Notes under the pieces: model-generated | Told to the model about the DNA's origin: nothing | Databases searched by the model: none | Seen by the model: the letters and a program-made list of their open reading frames with translations, nothing else | Part shown: one piece after another, positions 12,385 to 21,954 of the stretch | How positions within the stretch are numbered: position 1 is the stretch's first letter | Layout: every line of letters begins with the position of its first letter | Program-made: the position numbers and the translations under genes | Source of the DNA: Saccharomycopsis malanga | Taxonomy: Eukaryota > Ascomycota > Saccharomycetes > Ascoideales > Saccharomycopsidaceae | DNA length: 64,000 bases | Direction of reading: 5' to 3' | Assembly (NCBI GenBank): GCA_004014935.1 | Contig: CP025325.1 | Coordinates: 310,001-374,000, forward strand

Positions 12385-12590
12385 GCCACTGGGCCATTTG
12401 GCTCAGTGGTCAGTGCTCTCGGAGAAGATAAAAGACCTGGCAGGATAGTTTAGCGGATAGTACTTTCAAACAGGAACAGGGGTGAGCCAGCTATGATCCA
12501 AAGGACATGATTGGGCTTTACAAAGTCCCCTTAGACATAGCGCGTATATACGAAACTGATATGTACTGGGCTTGAAAATCTGATAATATT
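12385..12590 (+). mobile_element. tRNA-derived SINE, copy 1, with target-site duplication
   Basis: The head has an A box (TGGCTCAGTGG). The conserved tail CGTATATACGAAACTGATATG...TACTGGGCTTGAAAAT ends the copy. ACATCACTATTGAA occurs directly before (12371-12384) and after (12591-12604): a perfect 14-bp target-site duplication, as expected from LINE-driven retrotransposition. It lies 3' of SPC105. Confidence 0.85.
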
Positions 12591-12693
12591 ACATCACTAT
12601 TGAAATATTCTAGCAAACATGTATTTTCAGCACTTTTTTAAACCCATGATATATTATAACATACACGTAAAACACATTATTCCAACCAATAAT

Positions 12694-15600
12694 TCAACTC
12701 CCCACGCGCATCTCATTCAAATAGTCCATTGTCAACTCGAATCGTACTGTACGTCTTCTGTGCATTGGTTTCTTTGTAGCGATTCTGATGGCAATCGAGA
12801 GGCTTTTTGAGCCGGCGGTGTCTAGTATATCCACATCAGCTCTGGACTTTTTGGACAAGTAGTAGAGCTGGGAAAACATGGAGCTGAAGTTTGTGACGCA
12901 TTTTCTAAAAAAGGACAACAATTGCAAACAATCAGTGAACAGGGTAGTTTTTAGGTATTCTTTGAAACTGTGATGGAAGAATTGGATTAATTTCTGGTTT
13001 AACAGAGCACTAGTAGCGGGGTCAGAATGGTACAAGCTTTCATTCCATTTGAACTTAGCACCAATATGGAAATCAAAGCTGGATATGTCTTTGATGTTAT
13101 GAAAATTAAACGATATATCGATATGATGATGTGACCCGTCATCTAGGGTATTATTTCTATAGTCAAGAAGTCCAGAAGGGTCGCATCTATTCATCAATAA
13201 CCTCAATACGATTACTCCAGTTTCTCTATTGATATCGATTAATTTGATCCCAGTTTTTCTCACCAACGATTCTACTTTTTCCAAGAGGTTTATGATCGCC
13301 TTGGAATCCAAACTACCGATGGAAGCCAAATCCTTTTCATTAGCCTTGATATCTTCTTTGATGTTGTGTATTTTCTGTTCTTCTTCTTCAATTTTATCAT
13401 TCATCTCGGCATGTTGATCTACGCACTCCTTCAAAGAGCTTTGGGCCTGTAGCAAGTCTTTTGTTGTCTTTACCAATTGCTGACGTAACTCCAAAAGCTG
13501 TTCTTTATCATCCGAATTCTTCTTCATGAATTTGTTCTGGAACAATATTTGATTCAACTGTTTTTCAAATTCCAATTGTTTCAAAACCAACTTTTGGGTC
13601 AACAGCTCATACTCAATCAACTTTTCATCCAATAAAACCTTTTGCTGCTGAAGGTCTTTCAACCGTTTTTCTATGATTGTCACAATATCATCGGTCAACA
13701 GCAATTTCCATTTATACCAGTCAGATTGTGCCTCCAACTTGGAATATTTTTTGCTGACGTGGAATTGCTCTATCATATTAGTCTTCACTTCTAACGAAGA
13801 ACTAACAAACTCTTTTATAGTGGAAGGATTTTCCCTTTCTATTTCCTTTATCAAGTCAGCAAAAAATAATTGGCCCTCCTTGATATACTTGCCCAATTCC
13901 TTACAGCCATAGATCAACAACTCCAAGGTTGACAACCTCTCATTACTGAGCCCGTAATCCAATTCACTGGCTTCACTTGGCTCAGCTTTTGGCAATAGCG
14001 ATAGAGATAAAATGGTAGAATGCACCATATCGTCGAAAAACTTGATATTGATTTCTTTCAAAAATTGCTCAACTTTGATAGGGTCTTCCTGTTCTTCTTC
14101 CTCGTCATCTTCTGCAGCACCATTCAATAACACATCGCTACCAAAAGCTACAGTTTTTCTCTTGGATTGCTTTTGTTTCTTTGTTCCAGGAATTGGAAGA
14201 CTTTGCCGTTTCCGTTTACCAAGTTTTATTAACCCGTCATCGGGTTCGTCTCCGTAATTGAGAGCTGGGATTTTAAAAAGAGCTGTCTGGACCCCTTTAG
14301 AAAGCGCTTTTCTCAATGGCGAAGTAGATATCTCGCTGGGCAGCGGCAACAGTCTCTTTCCAACCTCTTCAATGATATCCATTGTCCGTTTGTCTTCTGG
14401 ACCCTCTCTGGTCAAGCCAGCACCATTCTTTAGTGGTGGGATTCTCAGATCAAGCCCAGTTTTATGAGGTGGAGTGCCAGGACACTCGATAAGATTATTT
14501 CTAAGAGGTGGAATAGTCTGAGTCACAGCAGTCTCCATGGTGATTGGCTGGGTCTCTATGACATCAGTCTCATTGTCATTACGATGTCTCTCACCGTCAT
14601 CTTTGATAGGCGAAGACGTGATAGGTGCCGAAGTGCCTAGCATGCTATTAGCAATAGTATTAAACATTGTGTTTTCATCTTGATCAATATCATAATCATC
14701 ATCATCATCGTTATCCGTATCTATTTGACTATTGTTGCCCCTTGCCTCTACAAGAGTATTTTGCTTCTCAATAAAGCCATCGCTCAATATCTCAACTCCT
14801 TCTTGGCCTTGGTAATATTGATCGTTTTTTCGCTCTGGAGAATTATTAGCAGCAAACGACTTGTCTCCAATGGCTGAATCGTCATCAGAATCGTCATTAG
14901 CAATGTCTTGTACGTTGCCTGTTTGAAATGATTCGTTCCGGGGCTGTTTCTGAACATTTTCCGTAGATTTTTCTATAAAGTTTTCCCGGGGAATTTCGCT
15001 AGATTTCTCTTGAGTGTCTTCTACAAAATGGTCTTTAGATATCTCTGTAAAACCTTTTGTAAAATTTTCATTAGGCTTGTCAACTTGTTCTTCGATTTCT
15101 TCGTTAGAGTGAATCAGTTTATCCAAGGGTTTACTGATTTCTTTTCCAGATTGTTCATTTTCAATACCTTTTTCAACCTCTTTTTCAACCTCTTTTTCAA
15201 CCTCTTTTTCAACCTCTTTTTCAACCTCTTTTTCAGAATCTCTTTTACTATTTTCTTCAGCGGTTTGGTCAATTTCCGTTTTAGATTTTTCAATAAGCCT
15301 CTCTGTTGGAGAACCATTGGCAGTAGTACAGCTTTTTGTTATTACTTTGGTAAAGTTCATAGTACTTTCGTCTTGCGTAGTCGAATCACCATCTACGGTT
15401 TCTTTACTGTCAAAATCTTCAAAATTCGTTTCTTTACTGCCATTATCTTTAAGATTCAATTCATTACTGCCATCTTTTTCAAGATCCATATCATTAACTT
15501 CTTTTGTCAAATAAATCTCTTCTTTTGGAGTATTTTTTGGCAAAACAGTAGTTTCTTTTTGAAAACTGGTAACGGGAAACCGAATTGGTTTTGTAAATTC

Positions 15601-16539
15601 CATGGTTTCTTCTGTCATTTCATCATCATAAACTTTTTTAGTTGAGCCGTCATCATTTGATTCTTTGACACAATCTTGCTGGTTTTCTTCATTTACCAAT
15701 GGTTTTTCAGTATTGTTTGTATGAGTTTTGACAATACTCGTAATCTCCATAGTGACTTCTTTTGTTATTTCGTTTGAAAAGTCTTCCTCATTTGCCAAGT
15801 CGTTTTCTACAACAGTCTCTTTATCACCAGAAGTGAACATTACAACTTCTTTCAGGCTCTTTTTAAAGCTCTCTGTAATCTCCATAGTCATTTCTTCTGA
15901 ACTATCTTGGTCTTCAGCGTTGATCACGCCAATTTTTGGAAAGTTTGGGTTTTCTTGTAAAGAAACGACGTCATTTGTATCCAACGTTTTTCTTCCACTT
16001 CCATCCTTGGCATTTTTGAAAATATCACCAATTTTGATCTCTGTCAACTCCATATTATCAGCAAAACTAGTACTGAAACTGTCGTCGTCCTCATTTATAT
16101 CATCTACTTTATTTAAACTAATATTTTGTAGGTAATCAGGGGAGTTTTCGCCGTTTTTTCCGGCAATATCCAACAAAGGGGTTTGGTTTACTAAATTGTT
16201 TTCTTTGTTCTCTTCATACAACTGGTTTTCAGTCGGTTTTTGGTCATTATCTACATCACTTACATAATCGCCATTCTTATTGCTATTCTCATCTCCACTG
16301 AACAGCGATATGGACGAGGACCTGGAGGGAAACTGTGGGACAATATTGATCTTATGAAGCGTCACCTCCGGAGCAAAACTAACCCGTCGTTTTATTTTAT
16401 CCTTCTTGTCATTAATCGCCAAAGCACTATTGTTATTGGTGACTTCTTTCAATATCCCTTTATATCCAATAGTATGTCTTCTCTTTGGCTTTGTCGCCTG
16501 TATTTCCCTAGCAACTGTGTCTCTGTCAAACGAACTCAT
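12694..16539 (-). CDS. SPC105: kinetochore scaffold Spc105/KNL1
   Basis: Large outer-kinetochore protein of the KMN network. About 1281 aa from the ATG at 16537-16539 (two codons upstream is only a GTG). Near the N terminus are both PP1-docking motifs of the family: GILK (28-31, the SILK position) and RRVSF (RVSF at 52-55). Between about 160 and 650 are MELT-like repeats (MELTEI, MTMEITE, VTMEITS, ETMEFTK, STMNFTK), which Mps1 phosphorylates to recruit Bub3-Bub1. A five-fold EKEV repeat and acidic Asp/Glu tracts follow. The C-terminal third has a long coiled coil (LLDEKLIEYELLTQKL, KEQLLELRQQLV) and a globular end expected to be the RWD pair that binds Mis12/MIND. The partner BUB1/MAD3 gene is in the same window. 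Confidence 0.95.
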   Translation of the reverse strand: MSSFDRDTVAREIQATKPKRRHTIGYKGILKEVTNNNSALAINDKKDKIKRRVSFAPEVTLHKINIVPQFPSRSSSISLFSGDENSNKNGDYVSDVDNDQKPTENQLYEENKENNLVNQTPLLDIAGKNGENSPDYLQNISLNKVDDINEDDDSFSTSFADNMELTEIKIGDIFKNAKDGSGRKTLDTNDVVSLQENPNFPKIGVINAEDQDSSEEMTMEITESFKKSLKEVVMFTSGDKETVVENDLANEEDFSNEITKEVTMEITSIVKTHTNNTEKPLVNEENQQDCVKESNDDGSTKKVYDDEMTEETMEFTKPIRFPVTSFQKETTVLPKNTPKEEIYLTKEVNDMDLEKDGSNELNLKDNGSKETNFEDFDSKETVDGDSTTQDESTMNFTKVITKSCTTANGSPTERLIEKSKTEIDQTAEENSKRDSEKEVEKEVEKEVEKEVEKEVEKGIENEQSGKEISKPLDKLIHSNEEIEEQVDKPNENFTKGFTEISKDHFVEDTQEKSSEIPRENFIEKSTENVQKQPRNESFQTGNVQDIANDDSDDDSAIGDKSFAANNSPERKNDQYYQGQEGVEILSDGFIEKQNTLVEARGNNSQIDTDNDDDDDYDIDQDENTMFNTIANSMLGTSAPITSSPIKDDGERHRNDNETDVIETQPITMETAVTQTIPPLRNNLIECPGTPPHKTGLDLRIPPLKNGAGLTREGPEDKRTMDIIEEVGKRLLPLPSEISTSPLRKALSKGVQTALFKIPALNYGDEPDDGLIKLGKRKRQSLPIPGTKKQKQSKRKTVAFGSDVLLNGAAEDDEEEEQEDPIKVEQFLKEINIKFFDDMVHSTILSLSLLPKAEPSEASELDYGLSNERLSTLELLIYGCKELGKYIKEGQLFFADLIKEIERENPSTIKEFVSSSLEVKTNMIEQFHVSKKYSKLEAQSDWYKWKLLLTDDIVTIIEKRLKDLQQQKVLLDEKLIEYELLTQKLVLKQLEFEKQLNQILFQNKFMKKNSDDKEQLLELRQQLVKTTKDLLQAQSSLKECVDQHAEMNDKIEEEEQKIHNIKEDIKANEKDLASIGSLDSKAIINLLEKVESLVRKTGIKLIDINRETGVIVLRLLMNRCDPSGLLDYRNNTLDDGSHHHIDISFNFHNIKDISSFDFHIGAKFKWNESLYHSDPATSALLNQKLIQFFHHSFKEYLKTTLFTDCLQLLSFFRKCVTNFSSMFSQLYYLSKKSRADVDILDTAGSKSLSIAIRIATKKPMHRRRTVRFELTMDYLNEMRVGS

Positions 16540-16697
16540 CTTCACTGTCCTATCAAATGATGCCGTATTAGTTTATATTCACACATCTCATCCTATATTA
16601 TACAAAACATGTAAACAACATATATAAACAAAAAAGTATGTGTGGGCTCAAAACCACAACGCGGTCGCGGTCGCGTTAGTATGAGAAGGGGTTTTCT

Positions 16698-17063
16698 AAT
16701 AACGATATATATCGAGCCCAGTAGATTGAGTTTCGTGTATACAGGTCATAAAATGATATCTTATAGTTCGAGCCCAATAGATTCAGTTTCGTACATACGC
16801 ATCATGAAATAAAATCTTATATTTGGGGCCCAGTAGATTCAGTTTTGTATATACGCGCCATCTAAAGGGATAGTGGGGAAAACCCAATATATGTCTGTTC
16901 ATCATAATCTTTTTACTTGATTAATTGTAAAGTGAGCACTATTGATCTAGGTCATGTTACAGCTACACTTGTCTATGGTCCAGCATCATGAAAAGTGTTC
17001 GCGTGTGCCTGTTAGGTCTTTTTCCTCTTCTTCGAGAGCACTGGCCACTGGGCCATACGGCTA
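16698..17063 (-). mobile_element. tRNA-derived SINE, copy 2, with three tandem tails
   Basis: Read on the minus strand: head ending near 17063 (GGCCCAGTGGCCAGTGCTCT), body, then the tail. The tail unit GAGCCCAGTAGATTcAGTTTCGTATATAC occurs three times on the plus strand (about 16713, 16760 and 16830), so tails were added or duplicated in tandem. No clear target-site duplication was found. Confidence 0.75.
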
Positions 17064-17429
17064 AGATATTAGTATTATTAATATATAAGGGTGTATATTG
17101 TCTAAATATTTGTTGTTGAGTGGGACTTGCTTGAAATGCAATTTGGTTCAAGACTTTCCCCAGTGGGAATGGTCAAGTCATGCTAATTATTGTATATATG
17201 ATAGTTGTAAAGATGGTAGAATAAGCGATTAAATTGCTGTTTTAAAACGGAATTCTTTTGGTATCCATACACTAGCAATGGATAGTTGTCAGACAAATGT
17301 TAATACCGTTGATATTTATAGATTCTTGTTGTGTATTTTACTGATTGAAAGCGTACTTATCCAATTGGTGGAGATTGAAACTGTTAAAACAATCACTATA
17401 TCGGAATAGCAAAATCAATTAATAGCATT

Positions 17430-17480
17430 ACGTATATACGAAACTGATATCTACTGGGTTCGAAGTATAAGATGTTATTT
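17430..17480 (+). mobile_element. SINE tail fragment, copy 3
   Basis: Only the conserved 3' tail is present: ACGTATATACGAAACTGATA followed by CTACTGGGTTCGAAGTATAA. This is a strongly 5'-truncated or solitary tail. Confidence 0.7.
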
Positions 17481-17577
17481 TTAATATCATTCTACAAATT
17501 CAAACTACAATAGCCACTATCAATCATACGCAAACAAATATATTTAACAACTATAAAGCGTCTCGCCAGCGAGATAC

Positions 17578-18786
17578 TCAAGAAAGAACAATGTCACTAG
17601 TACTGTTGTCATACTTAGCTTGGGCAATTCCAACTTGGGTATCTTCGATGTTGTAGTAAACATAAGCAGATCTCAAGAATGCGTCACCAAGAATGTAATA
17701 ATCGGCTTGAGATCCCAAAACTCCAACTAAACATTCATTACCAGCGCCTGGTTTTCCTTGGGTGTTGAACAACAAGTCTTTGAAAGGAACCTTAATGGTT
17801 TTGTCCTCAAAGCTAAATTCAAAGTCATCACCCTTGGTATCACAAGAGGTAGTATAGCCACCAGCTTGTTGGTCGTATTTACCGTATTTCTCTCCAATGG
17901 ATTTGGCAATGTCTTGTGGTGCATAGATCAAGGTGGTACCAGAATCTAACAATGCCGGGTATGCTTTGGTGGCAAACTTGTTGTCTCCAGCATTAATACT
18001 ATCCAAGTTGACAAAAAAAGCAACTGCTTCATCTGTTTGGGATCCAGAATCGTCAATCTTTTGGATTTCCAATGTTTTCAATTCGCCATCAAATTTAGAC
18101 TTGTCAATAGCGCCAAATAAAATATTGCCTGATTTGGCATCAGCAGAGTTCAAGTACAAGGAATAAGCAGCCTTGTTGATAACCCCTTGGTTCTTCATTT
18201 GCAATGGCAAATTATCATAAGTGAAAGCGTTGGAAGATTGAGCTGAAGCTTCGTTGCCCTTGAAACCAACACCAAGGATAGATTGGCCAACGTTTTGAGT
18301 GGTGGCATCGCCAAATTCCAAGTCCTTAACAGTAGCTCCTCCGATTTTGATGGTTTCTTTGGCCCAATCTCCAGAGGCAGAAGATCCATCACCATATCCA
18401 ATCTTGAAGCCATCTTTGTCTTTCTTATAAGTAGAAGACTTGCTATGGTCATATGTACCATCCTTGGATTGGGTACCAGCACCAGGAACCCACAAATCTG
18501 ACGATCCAGTGTCAATATCAACTCTGATCTTCTGAGTTGGTGTGCCAATCTCAAGATCTGCCAAATACAATGCATACTCGTTCTCCAATGGGACATTCAC
18601 ACCAGAGCCTGTAGCCTTTCTTGTGAATCTGTTGCCTCTGGCAATCTGGCTCACAGATGAGTCTTGGGAACCATATCTGACAACCTCAAAGCTCAACTTT
18701 GGTGGTTGGGAGCTGACAGGAGCAGCTGAAGTTACTGATGTCAAAGCAGCAATGACAGACAATAAAACAGTATTGGAAAATTGCAT
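17578..18786 (-). CDS. secreted aspartyl protease (candidapepsin family)
   Basis: 402-aa pepsin-family (A1) preproenzyme. A signal peptide spans about residues 1-21 (hydrophobic LLSVIAALTSVTSA then AAP). A short propeptide ends near RFTRKATGSG. The catalytic motifs are DTGSS (Asp about 92) and LLDSGTT (Asp about 281), with the flap YGDGSS. Only two cysteines occur in the mature part (TSC...NEC), forming the C-terminal disulphide; the usual N-terminal Sap disulphide loop after DTGSSDLW is missing. The processing site reads TRK rather than the Lys-Arg normally cut by Kex2. No GPI tail is seen (it ends DNSTSDIVLS), so it is probably released. It acts outside the cell in protein degradation; target specificity is unknown. 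Confidence 0.95.
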   Translation of the reverse strand: MQFSNTVLLSVIAALTSVTSAAPVSSQPPKLSFEVVRYGSQDSSVSQIARGNRFTRKATGSGVNVPLENEYALYLADLEIGTPTQKIRVDIDTGSSDLWVPGAGTQSKDGTYDHSKSSTYKKDKDGFKIGYGDGSSASGDWAKETIKIGGATVKDLEFGDATTQNVGQSILGVGFKGNEASAQSSNAFTYDNLPLQMKNQGVINKAAYSLYLNSADAKSGNILFGAIDKSKFDGELKTLEIQKIDDSGSQTDEAVAFFVNLDSINAGDNKFATKAYPALLDSGTTLIYAPQDIAKSIGEKYGKYDQQAGGYTTSCDTKGDDFEFSFEDKTIKVPFKDLLFNTQGKPGAGNECLVGVLGSQADYYILGDAFLRSAYVYYNIEDTQVGIAQAKYDNSTSDIVLS

Positions 18787-18902
18787 CTTTAATTGTAGAA
18801 CTGAAGAATAAAAACGTGTAGAATAAGAATTGAATAAATTGTTTTTGTTGTTGTTGATTGATTATAGCCAAATGTACATAAAAGTATCAAGAATTTCTCC
18901 AC

Positions 18903-18910
18903 TATATATA
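18903..18910 (-). promoter_or_regulatory. TATA box of the aspartyl protease gene
   Basis: TATATATA lies about 117-124 bp upstream of the start codon, a normal distance for a regulated yeast promoter. Confidence 0.55.
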
Positions 18911-19029
18911 GCTAAATAAACATTTTAGAGATTATTATAATTATACTGGATATAGCCAAATCAAAATTTCAAAAGATTATTAACATTCTTCATGTAATGA
19001 TAATCATCCAAAATGCCGAGTTTTGGTAT

Positions 19030-19231
19030 ATTGTTAAAAATGTATTTCAACAATATTGTGTCTGTTAATACGGTCCTTTTCCAGTGTTTTGCCGAGCTTA
19101 GACTATTGTTGAGCGTAATTCTTAACAATACTTATTATATTGTTTAGCATGTATATCAAACAATACAGCCTTTAGTAGAAATAACCTACGTTTTGTTGAG
19201 CGTTAAACAATGTCCAGTTCAGTTAAACAAT
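19030..19231. promoter_or_regulatory. cluster of eight ATTGTT sites upstream of the protease
   Basis: ATTGTT or its complement AACAAT occurs at 19030, 19049, 19105, 19124, 19139, 19159, 19206 and 19226. TTGTTGAGCGT occurs twice. ATTGTT is the core read by HMG-box factors such as Rox1/Rfg1 (family knowledge). The cluster lies 245-445 bp upstream of the protease start and could be its control region. Confidence 0.5.
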
Positions 19232-19753
19232 ACTAAGGCTCTTCACACATTACTGAAATTGATATGAAAAATGCTTATTGCAAATCCACGTAAGGCACTG
19301 GCTTTTCTACAATCTAATCATACAACAATATTAATCTGGATATTAGCTTGGCGACTCCTTGGCCTACATCTTGAAAGTTTTTGACCATTAGCAATGTCAA
19401 GTTTTTCTTGGCAAACCGTTGCCAACATTTGAATGTTTTTTTGTCACTCTTGGCTTTCTCCATCCTACATAAAAGCCCTGAGGGTATACAAAACAATACA
19501 GGTTTCCATCATCAAACATGTCTATTGTTGTTACTGTAATGTACACCCAACAAAGGCCTTTGCCTTGTAAATAGAAACAAGAGGAGTAGCAGAAAAAAGC
19601 CGTTTGTCTGCCGCACAGTTGGATAGTACTATTCTGAATAAACCACGGTATTATACTAGCTAGTAACCATGAAATAGACAATACAGACTAAAATTTAACT
19701 TCCGTTTTTTTTTTGTATGCAATGGTGTTTTGGAAACTTTTATTTTGTAAAGC
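19232..19753. other. intergenic, no gene seen
   Basis: About 520 bp between the ATTGTT cluster and the tRNA gene. Two overlapping open frames on the minus strand (60 and 94 codons) have no recognisable features and are treated as chance. Confidence 0.35.
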
Positions 19754-19847
19754 GGTCCCTTGGCCCAGTTGGTTAAGGCGTGGTGCTAATATACAGCCTT
19801 AGGGCAATGTTACGCCAAGATCAGCAGTTCGATCCTGCTAGGGACCA
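19754..19847 (+). tRNA. tRNA-Ile (anticodon AAU) with 20-nt intron
   Basis: The acceptor stem GGTCCCT (19754-19760) pairs with AGGGACC (19840-19846), followed by discriminator A. The D arm contains TGGCCCAGTTGG (A box); the T arm contains GGTTCGATCC-type B box sequence (AGTTCGATCCT). The anticodon stem TGGTG pairs with CGCCA around the loop CTAATA|A, giving anticodon AAT, with a 20-nt intron inserted one base 3' of the anticodon, the normal place. The sequence closely follows yeast tRNA-Ile(AAU) once the intron is removed. Confidence 0.95.
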
Positions 19848-19856
19848 TTTTTTTTT
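19848..19856 (+). terminator. RNA polymerase III terminator of tRNA-Ile
   Basis: A run of nine T starts directly after the discriminator base of the tRNA gene. Confidence 0.85.
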
Positions 19857-20897
19857 CCTTTTTTATTATGCAAATATGGATTTTTAAACAGCAAAATTAA
19901 TATTTTTTTAATTATTTTCTGCCCCAAGTTGAGTATAATTTATTTAATTTTCAAGATATTGCCGTTTAGGCTGTTTTTTTTTTATTTGCAACGGAATACC
20001 TATTTAAACTTCGAATAAATATGATCATGTATCATTGGTAGTAACACCTATATGCTTCTAGTCCTGTGACCTAATTAGCTAGATACTTTAACCCCTGTTC
20101 TGATTTCTTTTTGATACAGTTGCAAGCCCTATGCTTTTCTTATCTTTTTATTGGCTAGGTATATCAGTCGATGTACAACATTACTTGACTTCTTTTTCTT
20201 TATTGTTTTACGAGTCAAAACAGTTGTTAGCCCATTTGATTACCATTCTGGTATCTCCCTGTTCTGACAACTATTTAAGACTCCATTTATTCCTTCCTTT
20301 TAGTCTTCTCTTCTCCTTTTTATATAGTCAGTCTACGTTTTACCCATTCTCCGATCAATACAAACTCAGCCTAATATTACAGATCAAGTTAACAGTTCCT
20401 AACCCAACGTGTTATTCTTTAATTCGATATTCCTAAATTCAAAGGGGTGGTGACATCCCAAAATATAATACTTTTCTTCAACTTTTTCAAACCGAACTGG
20501 AAAAGTAGTACTGCTCTAGAAACAGTTATTTGTGCCTTTCTTGTAAATTATGTTGCCTGTTATGCTACTGTAATGAACGTTGTCTTGTATATTAAATATT
20601 GAATGGTTGCCAATTAGAGGTGTAAAAATGATTAAGTAATTAATATTGCGTAAGTCTAGCTTCGCTGTGCTATTAATTTATTCAAAAAAAAAAAAATAAT
20701 TTCCCTCTTGTTTTCTGGAATTCTCACAATCTTTTACAAGTTTTGCTCATCAAACAGGGTAGCGGTGTTACAATCAACCTTCGGTAGCCACTGGGTAGGA
20801 TAGATCAAGAAATATTGGAAATTACATCCAAATTTTGAACCTTACTATATAAAGCTTTATTCGCTGCTTTTCAGATGCTGAACGAGAATGCTAATGT
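19857..20897. other. intergenic with part of a dispersed repeat
   Basis: About 1 kb without a supported gene. The segment from 20029 (GTATCATTGGTAGTAACACC) resembles two segments at 36056 and 36277. A 101-codon frame at 20131-20436 overlaps it and shows no domain. Poly-A and poly-T tracts occur near 20690. Confidence 0.4.
20029..20200 (+). repeat. dispersed repeat family C, copy 1 (type unknown)
   Basis: It begins GTATCATTGGTAGTAA and continues through GCTTCTAGT and CTTTTTATTGGCTAGGTAT. The same order of short matches is seen from 36056 and 36277. Ends are uncertain. An old solo LTR is possible but not shown. Confidence 0.4.
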
Positions 20898-21060
20898 TAC
20901 TGAAATATACCTTACAGAGTATTGCATTGCAATACATCTAAAATGGTTACCAGGATAGACAAGATCTTACGATTATTTATAGGAAGAGTCGAACTGGGCA
21001 CAGAAAAGAAAACCTAAAGTGAGGTTGAAAGTACCCATAAATCAACTCGGCCACGAACCT
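20898..21060 (-). mobile_element. tRNA-like repeat family B, single copy
   Basis: Read on the minus strand it starts AGGTTCGTGGCCGAGTTGAT (A box), has a B-box-like GTTCGACTC, and ends in CTCTGTAAGGTATATTTCAG. The same head and end recur in the centre and arms of the long inverted repeat at 21224-21954. It is distinct from the main SINE family. Confidence 0.6.
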
Positions 21061-21223
21061 AAGCTGCATTATGCATGAGCTGCATATTATGAAATTGCTG
21101 ATGAAGCTGTTTGATTCATGAATAACTGCCATTTGTTGCATAAGGCATTCCCTTTCCTAACAAACTGGCATCAACCAAATCGTCTGGGCCATCAAATCAT
21201 ACACTTCCCAATCTGGGCAAAGA

Positions 21224-21954
21224 GTCACGGGATTTATGAACGATGCCGCTGCCTCATCGCGCAACCGCAGCGATACTGTTTACAATTCACCATAATAGGC
21301 ACTTTGTAAATAGACACAAAAACCCAGTTTACACAAAAAGAAGCTCACTTGAGTCGTCACGTGATGACGTAAGTATCACATTTTTTGGCATAATTATACC
21401 TGAAAATACCTATACTCACATTATCTAGCTTCATCTAGCATTAGACGTACCTATCATCCCATTACAACGCCAGATAACATAAAAATACTGAAATATACCT
21501 TACAGAGCATCGCATTGCATTACATGAGATACCTGTTACCCGGTTTGATAGTTTTTATAAGCTGATGGTAGCAAGATTCGAACTGGCGACCTGTCGAAAG
21601 TGAGGTTGGAAATACCCATAAATCAACTCGGCCACGAACCTCATGTAATGCAATGTAATGCACTGCAATGCTCTGTAAGGTATATTTCAGTATTTTTATG
21701 TTATCTGGCGTTGTAATGGGATGATAGGTACGTCTAATGCTAGATGAAGCTAGATAATGTGAGTATAGGTATTTTCAGGTATAATTATGCCAAAAAATGT
21801 GATACTTACGTCATCACGTGACGACTCAAGTGAGCTTCTTTTTGTGTAAACTGGGTTTTTGTGTCTATTTACAAAGTTCCTAATATGGTGAGTTGTAAAT
21901 AGTATGGCTGCGGCCCTGCGATGAGGTGTGTCGCTGTTTCATAAAATCCCGTGA
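21224..21954. repeat. long inverted repeat (about 0.3-kb arms) with tRNA-like centre
   Basis: The left arm 21224-21528 is the reverse complement of the right arm 21640-21954. The inner 230 bp are nearly identical (one about 10-bp indel in a GCATTACATT repeat), while the outer 75 bp have drifted visibly. The 111-bp centre holds a minus-strand tRNA-like segment with an A box (21624-21634) and B box (21575-21583), matching the copy at 20898-21060. It looks like a foldback element or an inverted duplication of a tRNA-like repeat. No target-site duplication was found. Confidence 0.8.

Larger units (their letters stand above)
16540..17577. other. intergenic gap filled with SINE pieces
   Basis: About 1 kb between SPC105 (its 5' side) and the 3' end of the aspartyl protease. 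It contains a near-complete SINE with repeated tails (16698-17063) and an isolated tail (17430-17480). No protein gene is seen. Confidence 0.5.

Noticed and set aside
15010-15645. 211-codon plus-strand frame antisense to SPC105
   Set aside because: It is the complement of the Lys/Glu-rich repeats of SPC105 and reads as a Phe-rich low-complexity string.
20131-20436. 101-codon frame downstream of tRNA-Ile
   Set aside because: It overlaps a dispersed repeat, has biased Leu/Phe/Ser composition and no recognisable domain.
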